From the NCBI GenBank assembly GCA_032718475.1, contig JAUCBJ010004375.1, positions 1 through 64,000 of the forward strand: a DNA stretch of 64,000 nt, read 5' to 3'. The notes beneath the pieces are model-generated. The model made no database searches. It was not told the DNA's origin and worked only from the letters and a program-made list of their open reading frames with translations. This document shows, piece by piece, positions 33,957-46,500 of the stretch. The number at the start of each line of letters is the position of its first letter. Positions within the stretch are counted from its first letter, which is position 1. Made by a program: the position numbers and the translations under genes. The stretch is from Nemertoderma westbladi (taxonomy: Eukaryota > Xenacoelomorpha > Nemertodermatida > Nemertodermatidae).

Positions 33957-35183
33957 GCTTTTGAAGACCTTTAGCAGTTTAACCTGCCAAAATTTATATG
34001 TCTTTTAGTTAATTAACACACCTTTAGCATACGACAATATTTTATGCTAATAAACAAAACATTAGCCGAAGCCAGCCCATGCGCGATCATTCACCCGATG
34101 GATCTACACCCGGGAGGCTGAATTCGGATGCTTAGATTTTATTATTGCAGTGTAAGGTTGCAGTGTAAACCTATTGTATTATTCGATAGATCACTAATAT
34201 GTAATTTCTGACAGATATTATTAACTTTCGGGAAATATTAACAGTTCCTTTAGGACGTGGCGCTCTATCTATTTAAACAGAGCTAGGACTTATACTAAAC
34301 GCAACGATAAGGCTTATGATTAAAGTATAAGTCGCATTCTTTAGGAAATGCTTTGTTACCAGTCACATCACACTCACAATCATGCACACTATTCTGCCGA
34401 CCGTCAGTATATTTGATCACACATGAAGAGAACAGCAATTGACTCAGGTAGTGTCTACTAAATAACATTAGATTCAATACACACCACATTGATATAAATC
34501 GCAATTGTTAGGTATAGCCGGTCTCTCTAACCTGTAGTGTATCAAGAAAATTGGGAATTAGGGTGATTTATCCGTATTATCCAAAGAGCAATATTTCCAT
34601 CAACAAATAGGTACAATTAATAACTGACGGTAAATAGCAGTACAAACAATATGATTAGTGCAGTTAAATTAAGTGAGGTAACACCGCCGCCGGTAACAGT
34701 TATACTTTCTATAATCTAAGCAGTTTACTAGAGTTCTTCCCTAAAGGCCGGTGTTTCTGGCTTAGACAGCAATAACAACAAAGTATCAAGTAAAAACAGT
34801 AAGACTGAACACTCTCCTTATGATCGACTAAAAGCTACACGTCGACAGGAAAAACCGCCCTGATTGGCCCAAGCCAAACAAAGAACCACGCGTCCAATGG
34901 CTGTTTCCATGTCAGCAACCAGCTGCTAGATGTCGTAATATGAATCATCACGGCTAAGCTGTGAAAGGTAGTTGGTGCATTACAAGTTTTTGCCTTACCA
35001 TGTCCGCCAAAATACGTATATAGCAGAATGATTTTTATGTCCGTTAAAACACCTGTAAAGGTACCTTGCGGGCGAGGGGAATATATATACAGTTAGAAAA
35101 CCTTTTTAGAGTATTCCAGCGCCTGGGGGGAAACTGGATTGCGAAGCAAAAGGGGCCAGTTATATCCCACAGAAGCTTTTACA
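33950..35183 (-). repeat. BEL-B 5' LTR
   Basis: Same length and, by eye, same sequence as 23244-24477. On the minus strand a CCAAT box (GGGCCAATCAGGG) is visible around 34860. Confidence 0.9.
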
Positions 35184-38100
35184 CTACCTTACGGCATATA
35201 TCTATAAATGATGACGTCATATTAATTATTCTATCATAAACAAATCTTGCGGAGTCGTCTGGTGATTTCGCAATTGATTGCGACCTCTCAGGTGGTTTAA
35301 ATCGATCTGGAAACTTGTTCACCTCACAACTATTTCGGTGTTCGCTACTGGGTTTACGAGTTTCCAACTTCGAACTTGTTTCATGAGATGTCGATTTGAA
35401 AACAGGCACATTATTCCTGATATTTACCTCCTTTATTATATTTGTATTGGTTGGATCCACTTGTTTTGGTTCAATATGGTCCATCTTCCTAGTAAGTTCT
35501 TCTTCATTTGGTTTTTGTTGATAGACGGAGTTTGGTATAACTGGACCCAACTTGGCCTTTGTCATTGATCGAGTCGTAACTAATGTTGTTGGTTGATCAT
35601 TAAAATCCAATTTGTCATCACCTATCCGCTCCATGTCAACTCCTAGTGATTGAACTGATGAAACTTGAATTTCTGGACTTGATTTACGGATTTTCTCAAC
35701 CTTAACTTCTGCCTCTGCTGGAAGAATTCCTAACTTACAATCGAATAATGGGGGCCATAATTCTATGGATTTACTCAGGAACTCTGGGCCACGTAACCAA
35801 AATTTCTGCACTTCGGGTTTGCAAAAGTCCTGAGGCATCATCCCCCTTGAGGCGATATCTGCTGGGTTGACTGTACCTGGACAATGCCTCCAATCTTCCT
35901 TAATGGAATATTCTAGAATTTGTGCGCGTCTGTTAGCAACAAAAGTTTTGAATTGAATGTCATCATGGTTTATATAGGTTAACACTAATGTCGCATCTGT
36001 CCAATAGGTCACAGTTATGTCACTTTCGATTTCGCGTTTAATTAATTTTGCAACTCCAATAGCGATCGTAGCTGCTTGAAGTTCAGCTCGTGGTATCGTC
36101 ATAAATTTGTTTGGCATAGTTTTCGCCTTCGATGTTACAAATGATGTTTCAAAATGCCCGGGATGAGTTTCTCTGCGGAAATATGCGACTACTCCAAGTC
36201 CGTTGCAACTAGCATCACAAAAACAGTGTAATTGTAATGATGTAGGAAACGCCATTTGCTTTGGAAAATAGACTCTCGGCAATTCTAGTGTCTCAAGTGC
36301 GGGTAGTTGATGTTCCCATTTATTCCACTGATCAGCGTGTTCTGTGTGTATTGGTTCATCCCATTCTAATCCAGCTTGCCATATTTTACGTAATTCGATA
36401 CGTGCCTGTAAAATGATAGGGCTGACAAAACATAACGGATCAAATAACCGACTCATCTTTGACAGACAGATGCGTTTCGTTAATGTTGCATCATTTGGCT
36501 CAATTCTCACACGGATTTTTAAACTGTCATTATTCGGATCCCATGACAACCCAAGAACCTTCGAAACTGGTATCGGTTCGAATTCTAGTTCAATCGCTCC
36601 GCTCCCACGATCCTTTTCAGGAAATGAAGCAATCAAGGCCGTCGAATTAGAGATAAATTTTGTAAGGTGAAAACCCCCATTGGCTAGACAGTTTTGAAGT
36701 CCGTGTGCTACCTCAATCGCTCGACATTCTGTATCACATGACTTAAGGCCATCATCAGTATAGAAGTCCTTTTTCACTGTATCAACAATCTCCTTGTCAA
36801 AACTATCAGCTTGTCGTATAGCTGTTTGTTTTAATGCAAAAAGAGCGCCATTTGGACTATCCCTTACACCAAATGTCCTCACCAACATCTGATAAGTAGA
36901 GGGTTCGCCAGACAAATCCTTATTCTGATACCACAAAAACCGAAGACTGTCATTATCTCGTTTCAATGCATACACTTGATGGAACATTGCCTCAATATCG
37001 CAAGTAAAGGCAATGCTCCGCTGTCGAAATCTCATTAGAACTCCTATTAAATAGTTATTAAGATTTGGACCATCCATTAGCTGTGAGTTTAGTGACATCC
37101 CGCGGTATTTTACATGACAATCACATACTACTCTCACTCTTCCAGGCTTGTTGGGGTGAGTTACATAGTGGTGCGGGAGGTAGTAAGTCTGGTCACTGAT
37201 AACGTCAGGGTGCTCCATTTTTACTGCATACCCTTTTTCTATGTAATTATCAATTTGGGCACGATATTGATCATGTACCACTTGATTGCGTAGAAGGCGT
37301 TCTCTAATAGATTGTAAACGACGTAGAGCTAATGGTCTATTATTAATTAACTTAGGTACATCATCACGCCAAAGCATTCCAACTTCTTCATTCTCCGACA
37401 TGGCTACGTCATAGCTGTCCGGTTCCACAGTGTCCTGTTCTAACCACTTCATCACCCTTCTATTCATTTCATTGTCAATATCTAAAAATTCGTATGCTTG
37501 TTCTAGCTCAGTTATACATGAAGCTGGGTTTTTAATGGTTTCTATGGAAGTGACTCGAGTTTGTATTAATAAATTTGTAGAAATGGGTAGGATCTCTGCA
37601 ATATACGGCTCGTTCAATTGTTGTAGACTGGACTCTAAAGTCATACCATCATGATCATGATCACCATCAGAAACAGTGTCATCAGAGGCACTAAAAATTT
37701 CGTCCAATATACTGTCATTTTCTGATGCACTGTACTGTAATTCCCTGTCATACTGTGAATCATTGTCACACTGTGAGTCATCAGAATTTGTATCCTTGTC
37801 ACATTTAGAGTCACTATCAGAGTGTGAGTCCTTGTCAGACTGTGAACCACTGTCAGATTGTGAGTGATTGTCATAAAGTGTGTCATTGTCACAACGTGAG
37901 TCATTGTCACAACGTGAATCATTGTCACACTGTAATGTTGTAAAGGACAATTCTTGGTTACTAGGCAATATCGAAAAATAATCTCTAGCCTTTGAAATAT
38001 AAGTTTCATCAGTAGTTCCGTCGTCTTCACCAGGATCGTGTATTGGTGCTCTAGTATACCACCCTATTACACTACGACTAGCATATGGCTTACCTGGTGT

Positions 38101-40131
38101 TGGTATAGCTGGACGTGTTTCCCAGATTTGATGTATATTGAATTGGTCTAATCCAATAAGCATAGCTATATTGCGATAATTAACCTTACACTCAGGTATT
38201 CCCAGAGAACAGAAATACTCACGCTCTTCTGGAAATGGAGCTGGGACCGGGCCTAAAAGGTTGATAAAATGTTCCATTGCATGGAATGTCAGATTTTCCA
38301 AAGGTAACATATCCCTCTCAGCTTGAGTATGGAGGTGTCTTGGAAGCAAAGAGTCTAAGGTGATTTTGATTTTTGTTACAGGCACAGCTTGTCTCCCATG
38401 TATCGAACTAATATGATATTCCATACATTTACCTTGCTGGACATCCGTAACAACGCTAGCAACTTGTTTATCTATGTAACTATTTGTGGACGCTGGATCA
38501 AGTATGGCGTATATACATTTAGTGCCAAGTTCACCGCGAATACGCACCGGCACCACACTAAAACCTGCTGACTGAGTTTGTGTTAGCAGAGTTATACTAG
38601 GGTTTGGGCCACTCGCTGTCTCGGAAATCACCGTATCAGTTCTCGTTTCTCCATCTGAAGAACCTGATTGCTCGCTGATAGTGTCTGTTCCGATACCTGT
38701 GAATGTCACATTGCGTCTCATGGTGTTGGTGTTTTTCAACACTAATGTTGGGTGATCAGCACGAAACTGCTTTGTAGGTGTATGTTGTTTTGTATGTAAT
38801 AACTGGTGATGTAACCTACCACAATTGTTACAACCCTTATTAAGTGTGTTCGGGCAATCTCGACGTTTGTGTCCTTTTTCCAAGCACTTCCAACAAGCAT
38901 TCAGGGATCTAATCGCCAGACGCCGCTGGTCTATATTCAATCTGGTGAAACTAGTACAATGTTGGAGTTTATGGTCCTGATAACTCTTACCTTTCTGGAA
39001 ACAATATTGACAACCTCGGAAGTCTGATGCCAGTTCTTGCCGCTCTAACGTTATTCCAATAGGTGCAGGTACCTTCTTATCTGGTTTTGAAGAAATTGCA
39101 TCAGCTACCGAATTAAAAGTGAACTTTGATCGTTCGGGAGTAAAAGTGGTCTTTGGTTTTCCAACTGGACGTTTCTCTACCTGCAGGTATTCTTCGGAAT
39201 AATTCGATCTGAGTTCAGCAAGGGCCTCGCGGGAGATTAATTCATAGAGATGGCTCAACCGTAATGTTTGACCTCGGTCCTCTATCTTGCTTTCTAGTTT
39301 TCTCCATTTCTGTCGGTGTCTCAAATCTAATCGCCTTATTATATCCTTAAGTACATCAGGACGGTCTCCATAACCTTCACAACCTACAGTGGGAAGGATA
39401 TGGATTGCATTTTGTATGGAATCTGCGAGCTTTAGCAGCTCATATGGGGTTGTGACTGGTCCGCCATTTCCTAACTCTTCCACTATAGACATCGCCATCT
39501 TAGTTTTGTTGCCATAGATATCACTTAATCGTTCCCATGAATGCAAAAATGCTCGAGGATTGCCGGTAAATGAATAAGCTAAACCACGAGGTTCCTTATC
39601 TAATAACTGTAAAAGATAATGAAATTTCTCAGTTGCTGTAAAGTCTTTAGCAATAATCTGTGACTCAATATACTCCTTAAAGGTCCTCCAGTGTTTTGGG
39701 TCTCCTGAAAAACGGGGAGGTTTCTGAGGTGGTAATCCCTGGCGTGCCGCCCATCGAGAAATCTCTGTCACCATATCAGCCGCTACTGGAATCGTCTCTA
39801 ATGTTTCTGGCTTCTGTGTTGACATGCGCAATAATGTTTTATCTTTCCTTGGCTTAGAATACTTACCTGTTCTTATTTCCTTTTCATTTCCTTGATCACT
39901 ATCGTTATTATAATATTGAAAAGGATGTGACCTGCCAGGCCAGGTTTGTTGAGTGTAAGCTTCTCCATCCATGGAGTCCGTGTTATATTGAAATCGATTA
40001 AATTTCGCATTTCGGTTTTCAGATCGCGCAACCTTGTCACTAACTTCTTGAACTCGTTGCAACACTGGTTCAGTGAACTCCCTCAGAGTCTCCTTTAATT
40101 GTTCCATTGTCACCTTAGTTTCTACTACTGG
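35184..40131 (-). pseudogene. BEL-H Gag-Pol middle part: Gag core, zinc knuckle, protease, RT, RNase H
   Basis: Open for over 1,640 codons. The apparent start at 40173 and stop at 35179 belong to the flanking BEL-A and BEL-B LTRs and are artefacts. Order on the minus strand: DUF1759-like core (PPRFSGDPKHWRTFKEYIE, about 39700); zinc knuckle CWKCLEKGHKRRDC (about 38880); protease-like ILDPASTNSYID (about 38490), with Pro where the family has Ser/Thr after the Asp; a Cys/Asp/Ser-rich repeat (37728-37935); RT with FTCDIEAMFHQV (about 37000) and FYTDDG (about 36755); RNase H with FCDAS (about 36215) and WRHCPGTVNPADIASRG (about 35860). The remaining Gag is at 60414-62275 and integrase at 21782-23243. 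Confidence 0.9.
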
Positions 40132-40666
40132 TGTTACGGTATATGGCGCTGTATCCATATTATTAGTCATCATGCAGTATGCAATATTAGTCCGTTATGC
40201 AGTATGCAATATTAGTCCGTTATACTGTATGTAATATTAGTCCGTTGTGCAGCATGATATTTTAGATAAGGCATAATAACGCAGTGGTATTTAGATAGGG
40301 AAATCGAAACACCCATATATTTGAATCCATCCATTTTGTATAGTATGTAGCCCTACCTACGTAATTTTGTATTAGGTTATATGTAGATAGTTCCAGGGTA
40401 AGTTTATTCGGACCCTGGATTCCGTGCTTGCTGATATTAGTTTTAGTAGGGCTAGCATATAGGGACGCTGTCCTGGCCATTCAGCAGCCAGAGACGTGAA
40501 CCATTACCATATATGGTAATAATTCGAGGAAGGGGAGCAAATAGGGCTACAATCCGGCCTCCTTATTGGACTAGCTGCTTCCAGGTTGGTCTAGTGCTAG
40601 CACGGACTGGAGAGCCAATAAGAAAGCGATTGAGTCACCCTATTGCATCACCCCATCCGGATCACC

Positions 40667-40673
40667 TATAAAT
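40667..40673 (+). promoter_or_regulatory. TATA box of the BEL-A 5' LTR
   Basis: TATAAAT within cacctataaattggc; the same box is at 58746-58752 in the 3' LTR and at 3682-3688 in the diverged solo LTR, which supports function. Confidence 0.65.
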
Positions 40674-42040
40674 TGGCGGTGTGCCGGTAGAGCCTCACTC
40701 TTATCACATGACACCTAGCCTTAGCACCTGTCTTACTGTTTTTCTTGATACTTGTATTTTTCTGCAATTTGCTAATTTGATTAATTTCTTGGAATGATTT
40801 GCTAGTGCGATTACTCTTGCTTGTGTTTCTCAATTAATTCCTGTCGATTACTGCTAATTACAACTGAACTATGATTTCTACCTTTTGATTAATGGTTCTA
40901 TGTGATTCTTTTCTGCGCAATAATCCTAAGGGATTCCTGAGACTGTCAGACTTTGTGATTTGCATGCGCCGCTACGGTAGCTATTAGCATAATGGAGGGC
41001 TAAGGCGCCAGTGGGCGGTGGGCACATCGGGGGGTTGAGCGACTAAGGGAGAGCAGAGGATTCAAAGGCAGGCAACGCTGGCGGGGGTCAACGTTGCGGT
41101 CGGGCAACTTGCGTGCAACGGGCAGACCTATCGCCGGTACAGTAATTAGGGGGCTGATGATCCAGGTTTCGTCTCTATTTAGTATTAGGGGGCAGGAATC
41201 AGGTTAGTTAGGAGTCCCATATGTACCCGTGAGAGGCCTGCACGTGTTACAGCGTATTAGAGCGTACAACGTTAAATGTAGAGTACGAATAGTGAGTCGC
41301 ATAATTGTGGACTATACAGTAGTTAACTGCATAATTGCGAACTGTAATTTCTGACGCTGATTGGTGTGTTATTGAAGTGTGCCTATGATTATGAATGTTT
41401 AGGTAGGCGCCCCCCTTTTCTTTGATTGATTTCTATTTCTTAGTTACAATAATTGGTTACTGATTAGGTCAAAGTAATACGGCAAAATTAGGCTATTACT
41501 AGCGAAACTTGTTGCGTAATAAATTAGAATTACGTATTCTGGAACTCTTAGTAATTAGTACGCTGTTAAATATTTGTGACTGTAATTAATTAGTAAAAAT
41601 TAAGAATTAGTACGCAGCATAGCGGAGAGTAGCTAAAGTAATAATTAGAGTACTGTAAACTATTCACGCTGAGCGGTTATTTGCATTAGCGGGCAATCAG
41701 CTAGATTGTACTATTCGGTACGCACGATACGCTAGTAATTTGCTGGTCTAAAGCCAGCTGCAGGCGATTTTAGACCCGGAGTGATGTTATTTACGTAGGA
41801 ACAGATACTGTACCGTTTTGATATTTAAATATTCTCGCATTCACACATTACGTTAGGGAACCTCCAGTATTCGCGATTAGAAAGACGTAGGTAATAGCGT
41901 GCTTTAATAGTGATAAAATTAGGCGTAAGAATACTCTGAGTGCAAGGCCTCTCGCACTCGTCTTAAGTAAGCTTAGGGAGCCGACTCGGGTTTATTGTTT
42001 TGGTTATTCCCGCGTGGCTCATAGATTCGAACAGTTAGCT

Positions 42041-42062
42041 CTCTATCGAGCGATCGGTAGAG
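42041..42062 (+). other. Conserved RNA hairpin in the LTR
   Basis: Stem CTCTATCG / CGGTAGAG with loop AGCGAT. The solo LTR has CTCTGTCG / CGATAGAG with the same loop (4989-5010). The two changes each swap a Watson-Crick pair for a G-U pair or back, so pairing is kept. It sits in the most conserved part of the LTR. Confidence 0.5.
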
Positions 42063-42334
42063 AAAGGAACAAGCGATTTTGCAGGAGTTGTGTAAATTTA
42101 GTAAATATATTAGCGTACGGCAGATTAGCGCCATCTAACGATAAGTAGCGGTTTTGTATTTAGCAACCCTTACAATTTAGTAATATCACGCTCCTGATCC
42201 CCTTTACTTAACAGTAGAGCAGTTTTGTGTCTTATTGGTTAGACGAGAACTTATTAGATTGGCAGAAGGATATCAACGGGTATTGGTCTGTTCAACAGTT
42301 CTGCTGTTAGTATAGAGGTCGCGGTTGTTTATCA

Positions 42335-43525
42335 GTAACACGTGCATTTATTGGCTGTTGCTTGCAGCAGTCGATAGTGTATTCTTAGGCTGATTAGTAG
42401 TATCATAGTATTAGGCAATAAATTAGAGCACGTGATCGTCTGCTGTAGGCTATAGGCTAGCGTACGGTAAGACATTGAGCATATTCCTTTAGGTTGTTAG
42501 TTTAGATTACTGTATTCACTGGCTGCGTACAATAGTACAGTAGTACATTAGGCTGATTGCTGTTACTGCGTACGGTAGAAGGGACATTTGTTTTGCCGTA
42601 CCACACATACAGTATCATTAGGCTGTTAGGTTGGTGTACTGTTTTACTTACTGTACTGCATACGGTGGATGTACGGTAGTGCGTTTTGCTAATTGCGAAT
42701 ACAGCAGTTCCTTAGGCCTTAGGGCAAATTGTAATTAGTAAGTTTTTTGAAATTTTTAGCTAGGTTTGCGAGAATTCAGTTTCGGTCAAAATTATTTTGT
42801 AAAATTCTAGAGTTTTTGTACCGGTATGTTAGGTAACCGCTTAGTTATTTTATACCATCTGGAGATACATGGCAAGACGGAACTTCTGAGTTTGGGGTTC
42901 GTGTGGGTCTGCGGGTTCGGTTTGCAATCAGCGGAGAGCCTGAATCTTTGGACGCGGACGTGGAATCTCACAGCAAACAAGGTTAGTTGTTCTGTTGGCA
43001 CCAATGTGTTTGTGGAAGCAGTAAAAAATTATCGGTTGTTTAACTGCGAAGCTGAACTCAATTTATTAGTTAGGATATTTAGGTTTAGCCGGCCATGGTT
43101 TTTTGAATCGCTCAAGTTAGAGAGAGAGTTAGAGAGAGTCGCAACCCGAAGATGTAGCCACGCGCTAGTGGATACATATAATATTTGAAACTAAAATTAC
43201 GTTGATTAGAGCTATATATAAAATTAGAAATATTCGGGCGGCAAGTTTATTTTGAATATTTTGTATTAGATTCAAAGTTATTTTGTGCTATACCGGTATT
43301 TAATGCTATATAGTAGCTATATAATAATATTTTTGTTTAAATATTGTGTTAGTATTTGCTATAACTATATACCCCATTAAATTCACAATATTGCATTGCG
43401 AATTTATTTGACATTTGGACCAACTGATTATTAGACAAATAATTTGACCGTATTTCGGTTAAATTATAATAATATCTCGAACTTTTGCGAGATAATTTTG
43501 CCGGAAGGCAAACATTATTTAGACT
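42335..43525 (+). other. BEL-A 5' leader
   Basis: 1.2 kb between LTR and gag. No standard primer binding site is seen right after the LTR (sequence starts gtaacacgtgc). A short frame at 42826-43188 is not convincing as a gene. It contains a candidate splice donor (listed). Confidence 0.6.
42979..42987 (+). promoter_or_regulatory. Candidate splice donor in the BEL-A leader
   Basis: AAG|GTTAGT upstream of gag. With the acceptor-like site at 52571-52596 it could produce a spliced mRNA for the third ORF, as env-type ORFs of other BEL elements are made. Inference only. Confidence 0.3.
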
Positions 43526-46500
43526 ATGAGTGTCTCAGACAAAGAGGCACTAGAGGACAGCTACGAGACGGCGGCTGGACCGCCGACTGACGATAGCGTC
43601 AATATTACTGTTGACGACAATGCCGACTATGACGACGCAGCGAGCGACGCTGACGTAAGTGAACAGGAGGACGAGACAGTGACTAGTGAGGAAGAACAAC
43701 AACCTCAAGTAATAGTATTAGGATCCCCTACCGCTACTGATAGGAAGGACTGTACGGCAGCCCGGACAGAGGTGAGTGATAGGGAGAGTAGTGTAGCAGA
43801 AGCGAGAGCCCGGAGCCCGGTTTCCAGACCTGTGGGTATGGTAAGTGCCGTGGTCCCGACGGCTGTAAGGAGTACCCGTAGTTCCCGAAATAATCCTTCA
43901 AGTCCACCGAGTGTAAGTCAGGTAAGTGATAGAGAGTTCGACACTGCGATGAAGAAGAAACTTCGCGCGCATGCCGGACATATAACCCGGACGGCGGACA
44001 AGGTAAGGAAAATGTTAGCTGACTCAGCGAACATCGGGAGGGTAGAGTTAGCAGAGATTAGAAGAGAATATAACTCAGCGTTATTCAAGCAGACGGAGGA
44101 GCTTGCAGTCCTAGCAAAGAAGGCAGTAGAGTCTCAGTCGAGCGACGTGGCGACGAGGATTTACGACAGGGTTTTAGCAGCCTTGTTGGAGCACCGCGAG
44201 TTATCGGAGCGATTCCGACGAGTTAGGACGGAAAACTGGCTGCTATGGGCATCACAAATGCAGGCGACTCAGGTGAGTGACGCAAAGTTAAGAGACTTAG
44301 TGGAGCGAGAAGAGATCCAAGATAAAGAGGAGCGCCGTTATCAAAGGGAAGTTACTAGCTGGTTGATGCAGAATGGAGTGGTGGTACCGGGTCAGGTGCT
44401 ACCAACCACGGAGAACATCCAACAGAGGACGTTGACTCCACCTGATGACGCATCTAGAGACAGCGGCGATTCCCAGGTTAGTCACGCGCGAGGTAAGGTA
44501 ATATGTGCTAGATCCCTTGTTTCGCACAACTCGGCGGAGGAGAGAAGACGCCGACTGGACGAACAGCAGGCGGAAGTTTTGTGTGCATCGGAAGCACGGA
44601 AGGAAGCTGAGCGGGAACGGGAACGAACACGTAAGTTAGACGCGAAGTTGCGCGAACTGGAAGATAAAGGTAAGCGTGAGCGAGCGGAACGCGAGCAGAA
44701 GGAACGCGAACTTCAACTTGAACGCGAACGCAAGGAACGCGAACTCGAACTTGAACGCGAGCAGAAGGAACGCGAACTCCAGCTCGAACGCGAACAGAAG
44801 AAACGTGAACTCGAACTTGAACGCGAACGTAAGGAACGCGAACTCGAGATCGAAAAGGAGCGACAAGCGTTGTATGAAGAAAGGGCGCGTGTGGAAGAAG
44901 AGGGCGCAGCGAGACGAGCGAGGGAAGAAGAAGAACGTAAACTGGCGCAGTTGGAAAGTGCGAGATTAAGTTTAGAGAGCGAAGAACGGACTAGGAAGGC
45001 GAATGAAATCGCCGAGAAGGGGATGCGAATGATCGAAGAATGTGGGGCGAGTGTAGGGACTGAGTTGCGAGAACTGTTCGCACTGCAGAAGGCCGAACAG
45101 GAAGCGAGAACTCCGACCATACGCGAGTCGACGACGACCAGAATTCCTATACCCGGTCCAGCTATTACGAGTACACGGATCGCTAAACCATTCTCTACAT
45201 ATCGCACGCCAGTTGGTATTAGTGCTTCACCCATCGCGCAGAATCCACGTCATCGGAACACCGCACCACTATACACCGAACGAGAGAATGAAGAGTTTAG
45301 AGAAACTCCGACGGGACGAGTACTTGGCGAACCGAACCCGCGGGTTTGGAATACGCGGACGGAGCGCCGACCCAGTTCGACGGAGAACTTCCGGGTTAAA
45401 CCGGAAGAGGGATCATATGAGAGACAGCGGATTACTCAGATAGAGCCGACTATACAACAGAACCCTAGCCAGGAATTTATTACGAGGGATGAGTTAAGTG
45501 CTAGTTTAGCGCAAGCTATATCGCCGCACATCCAACCTATAACGGACATGCTTAGCAACCTACGGTTAAAGGAAGCAGCCCAGGTAAGAAGTAATTCTAA
45601 TCCCAGCAGGCCTGAGTTAGATAAAGTACAGCCTAGTCAACGAGTACGCATATCGGAGGAGACTATACCACATAGACCTCAGGTAAGGACGCCTGTCCCG
45701 AATATTCATAATCCCAATTTCGAAAACTCAGCCGAGAAATTTATTCAGGAGGCTTGGGTCAGGGCCTCGGGGCGCAAACCATCGCGAGCGCTAAGGACTG
45801 ACACCGAGTCAAGTGATGAAGAGGAAGAAATGAGACGTCAGAAGTCCCGAAACTATAAGGAAAGAAGGACCGACGCGGAGCAGGTAAGTTGGAACCACCG
45901 GGAAAGGACCAGACTTAACAACCCTGCGGAACTAAACCATTTGTTAACCCGGAACGACGCAACCCTTAGGGACATAGGTAAGTTTGCTGCTAGGCAAGGA
46001 CTGCCGACGCAACAACCCCAGAAGTTTATGGGCAACCATAAACACTGGAGGACTTTCAAAACCTATGTCGACGAGCAGCTAACCAACAGCACCTTTACTC
46101 CCAACGAGAAGTTCAACTATTTGCTTCAGATGCTCCATCGAGAACCTAGAGCCATTGCTGATAACTTCGTCGGCAATGAGAGAGCATTTGAGTTAGCGAT
46201 GAAGACGCTTAGTGACATCTACGGGAATAAAACCAAGATGGCGCAGTCAATAGTAGAAGACTTGGGTAAGGGCGGAAGGATTACAACTCCGTTAGAGCTG
46301 TTGAACTTAGCGAACGCTATTTCGAACGCATTGGATATCTTGAAGACGGTGAATCTACCTCATCATGGTGATCACGCCGAGGTTTTGAAAGGCGTAATAA
46401 GACATTTAAACATGCGTTATCGACAGAAATGGCGCAAATTAGAGAATAAGTTGGAGGGCCAAGGTAAAGTATTGACACTTCAGCATATTCATGACATGAT

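Larger units (their letters stand above)
23244..35183 (-). mobile_element. BEL-B: recent BEL/Pao insertion lacking RT, RNase H and integrase
   Basis: 11,940 bp with LTRs 23244-24477 and 33950-35183, both exactly 1,234 bp with no mismatch seen. The target duplication ctacc is at 23239-23243 and 35184-35188. Minus strand. Content from 5' to 3': leader with repeats, one long Gag-protease ORF (27464-31678), non-coding spacer, remnants of a third ORF with zinc knuckles, polypurine tract. Identical LTRs mean very recent transposition, yet it has no polymerase or integrase, so it must have been mobilised by another element. Confidence 0.9.
40132..42334 (+). repeat. BEL-A 5' LTR
   Basis: TGTTACGG...GTTTATCA. 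The TATA box at 40667-40673 and an AATAAA at 41518-41523 suggest a U3 of about 560 bp and a long transcribed LTR part. Related to the solo LTR at 3141-5162. Confidence 0.92.

Noticed and set aside
35179-40173. Reading the 1,664-codon ORF as a complete gene with its own start and stop
   Set aside because: Its first codons are inside the BEL-A LTR and its stop is in the BEL-B LTR; it is an interrupted middle part of BEL-H.
44636-45234. Minus-strand Phe- and Ser-rich ORFs opposite BEL-A Gag
   Set aside because: Shadows of the Arg/Glu repeat.
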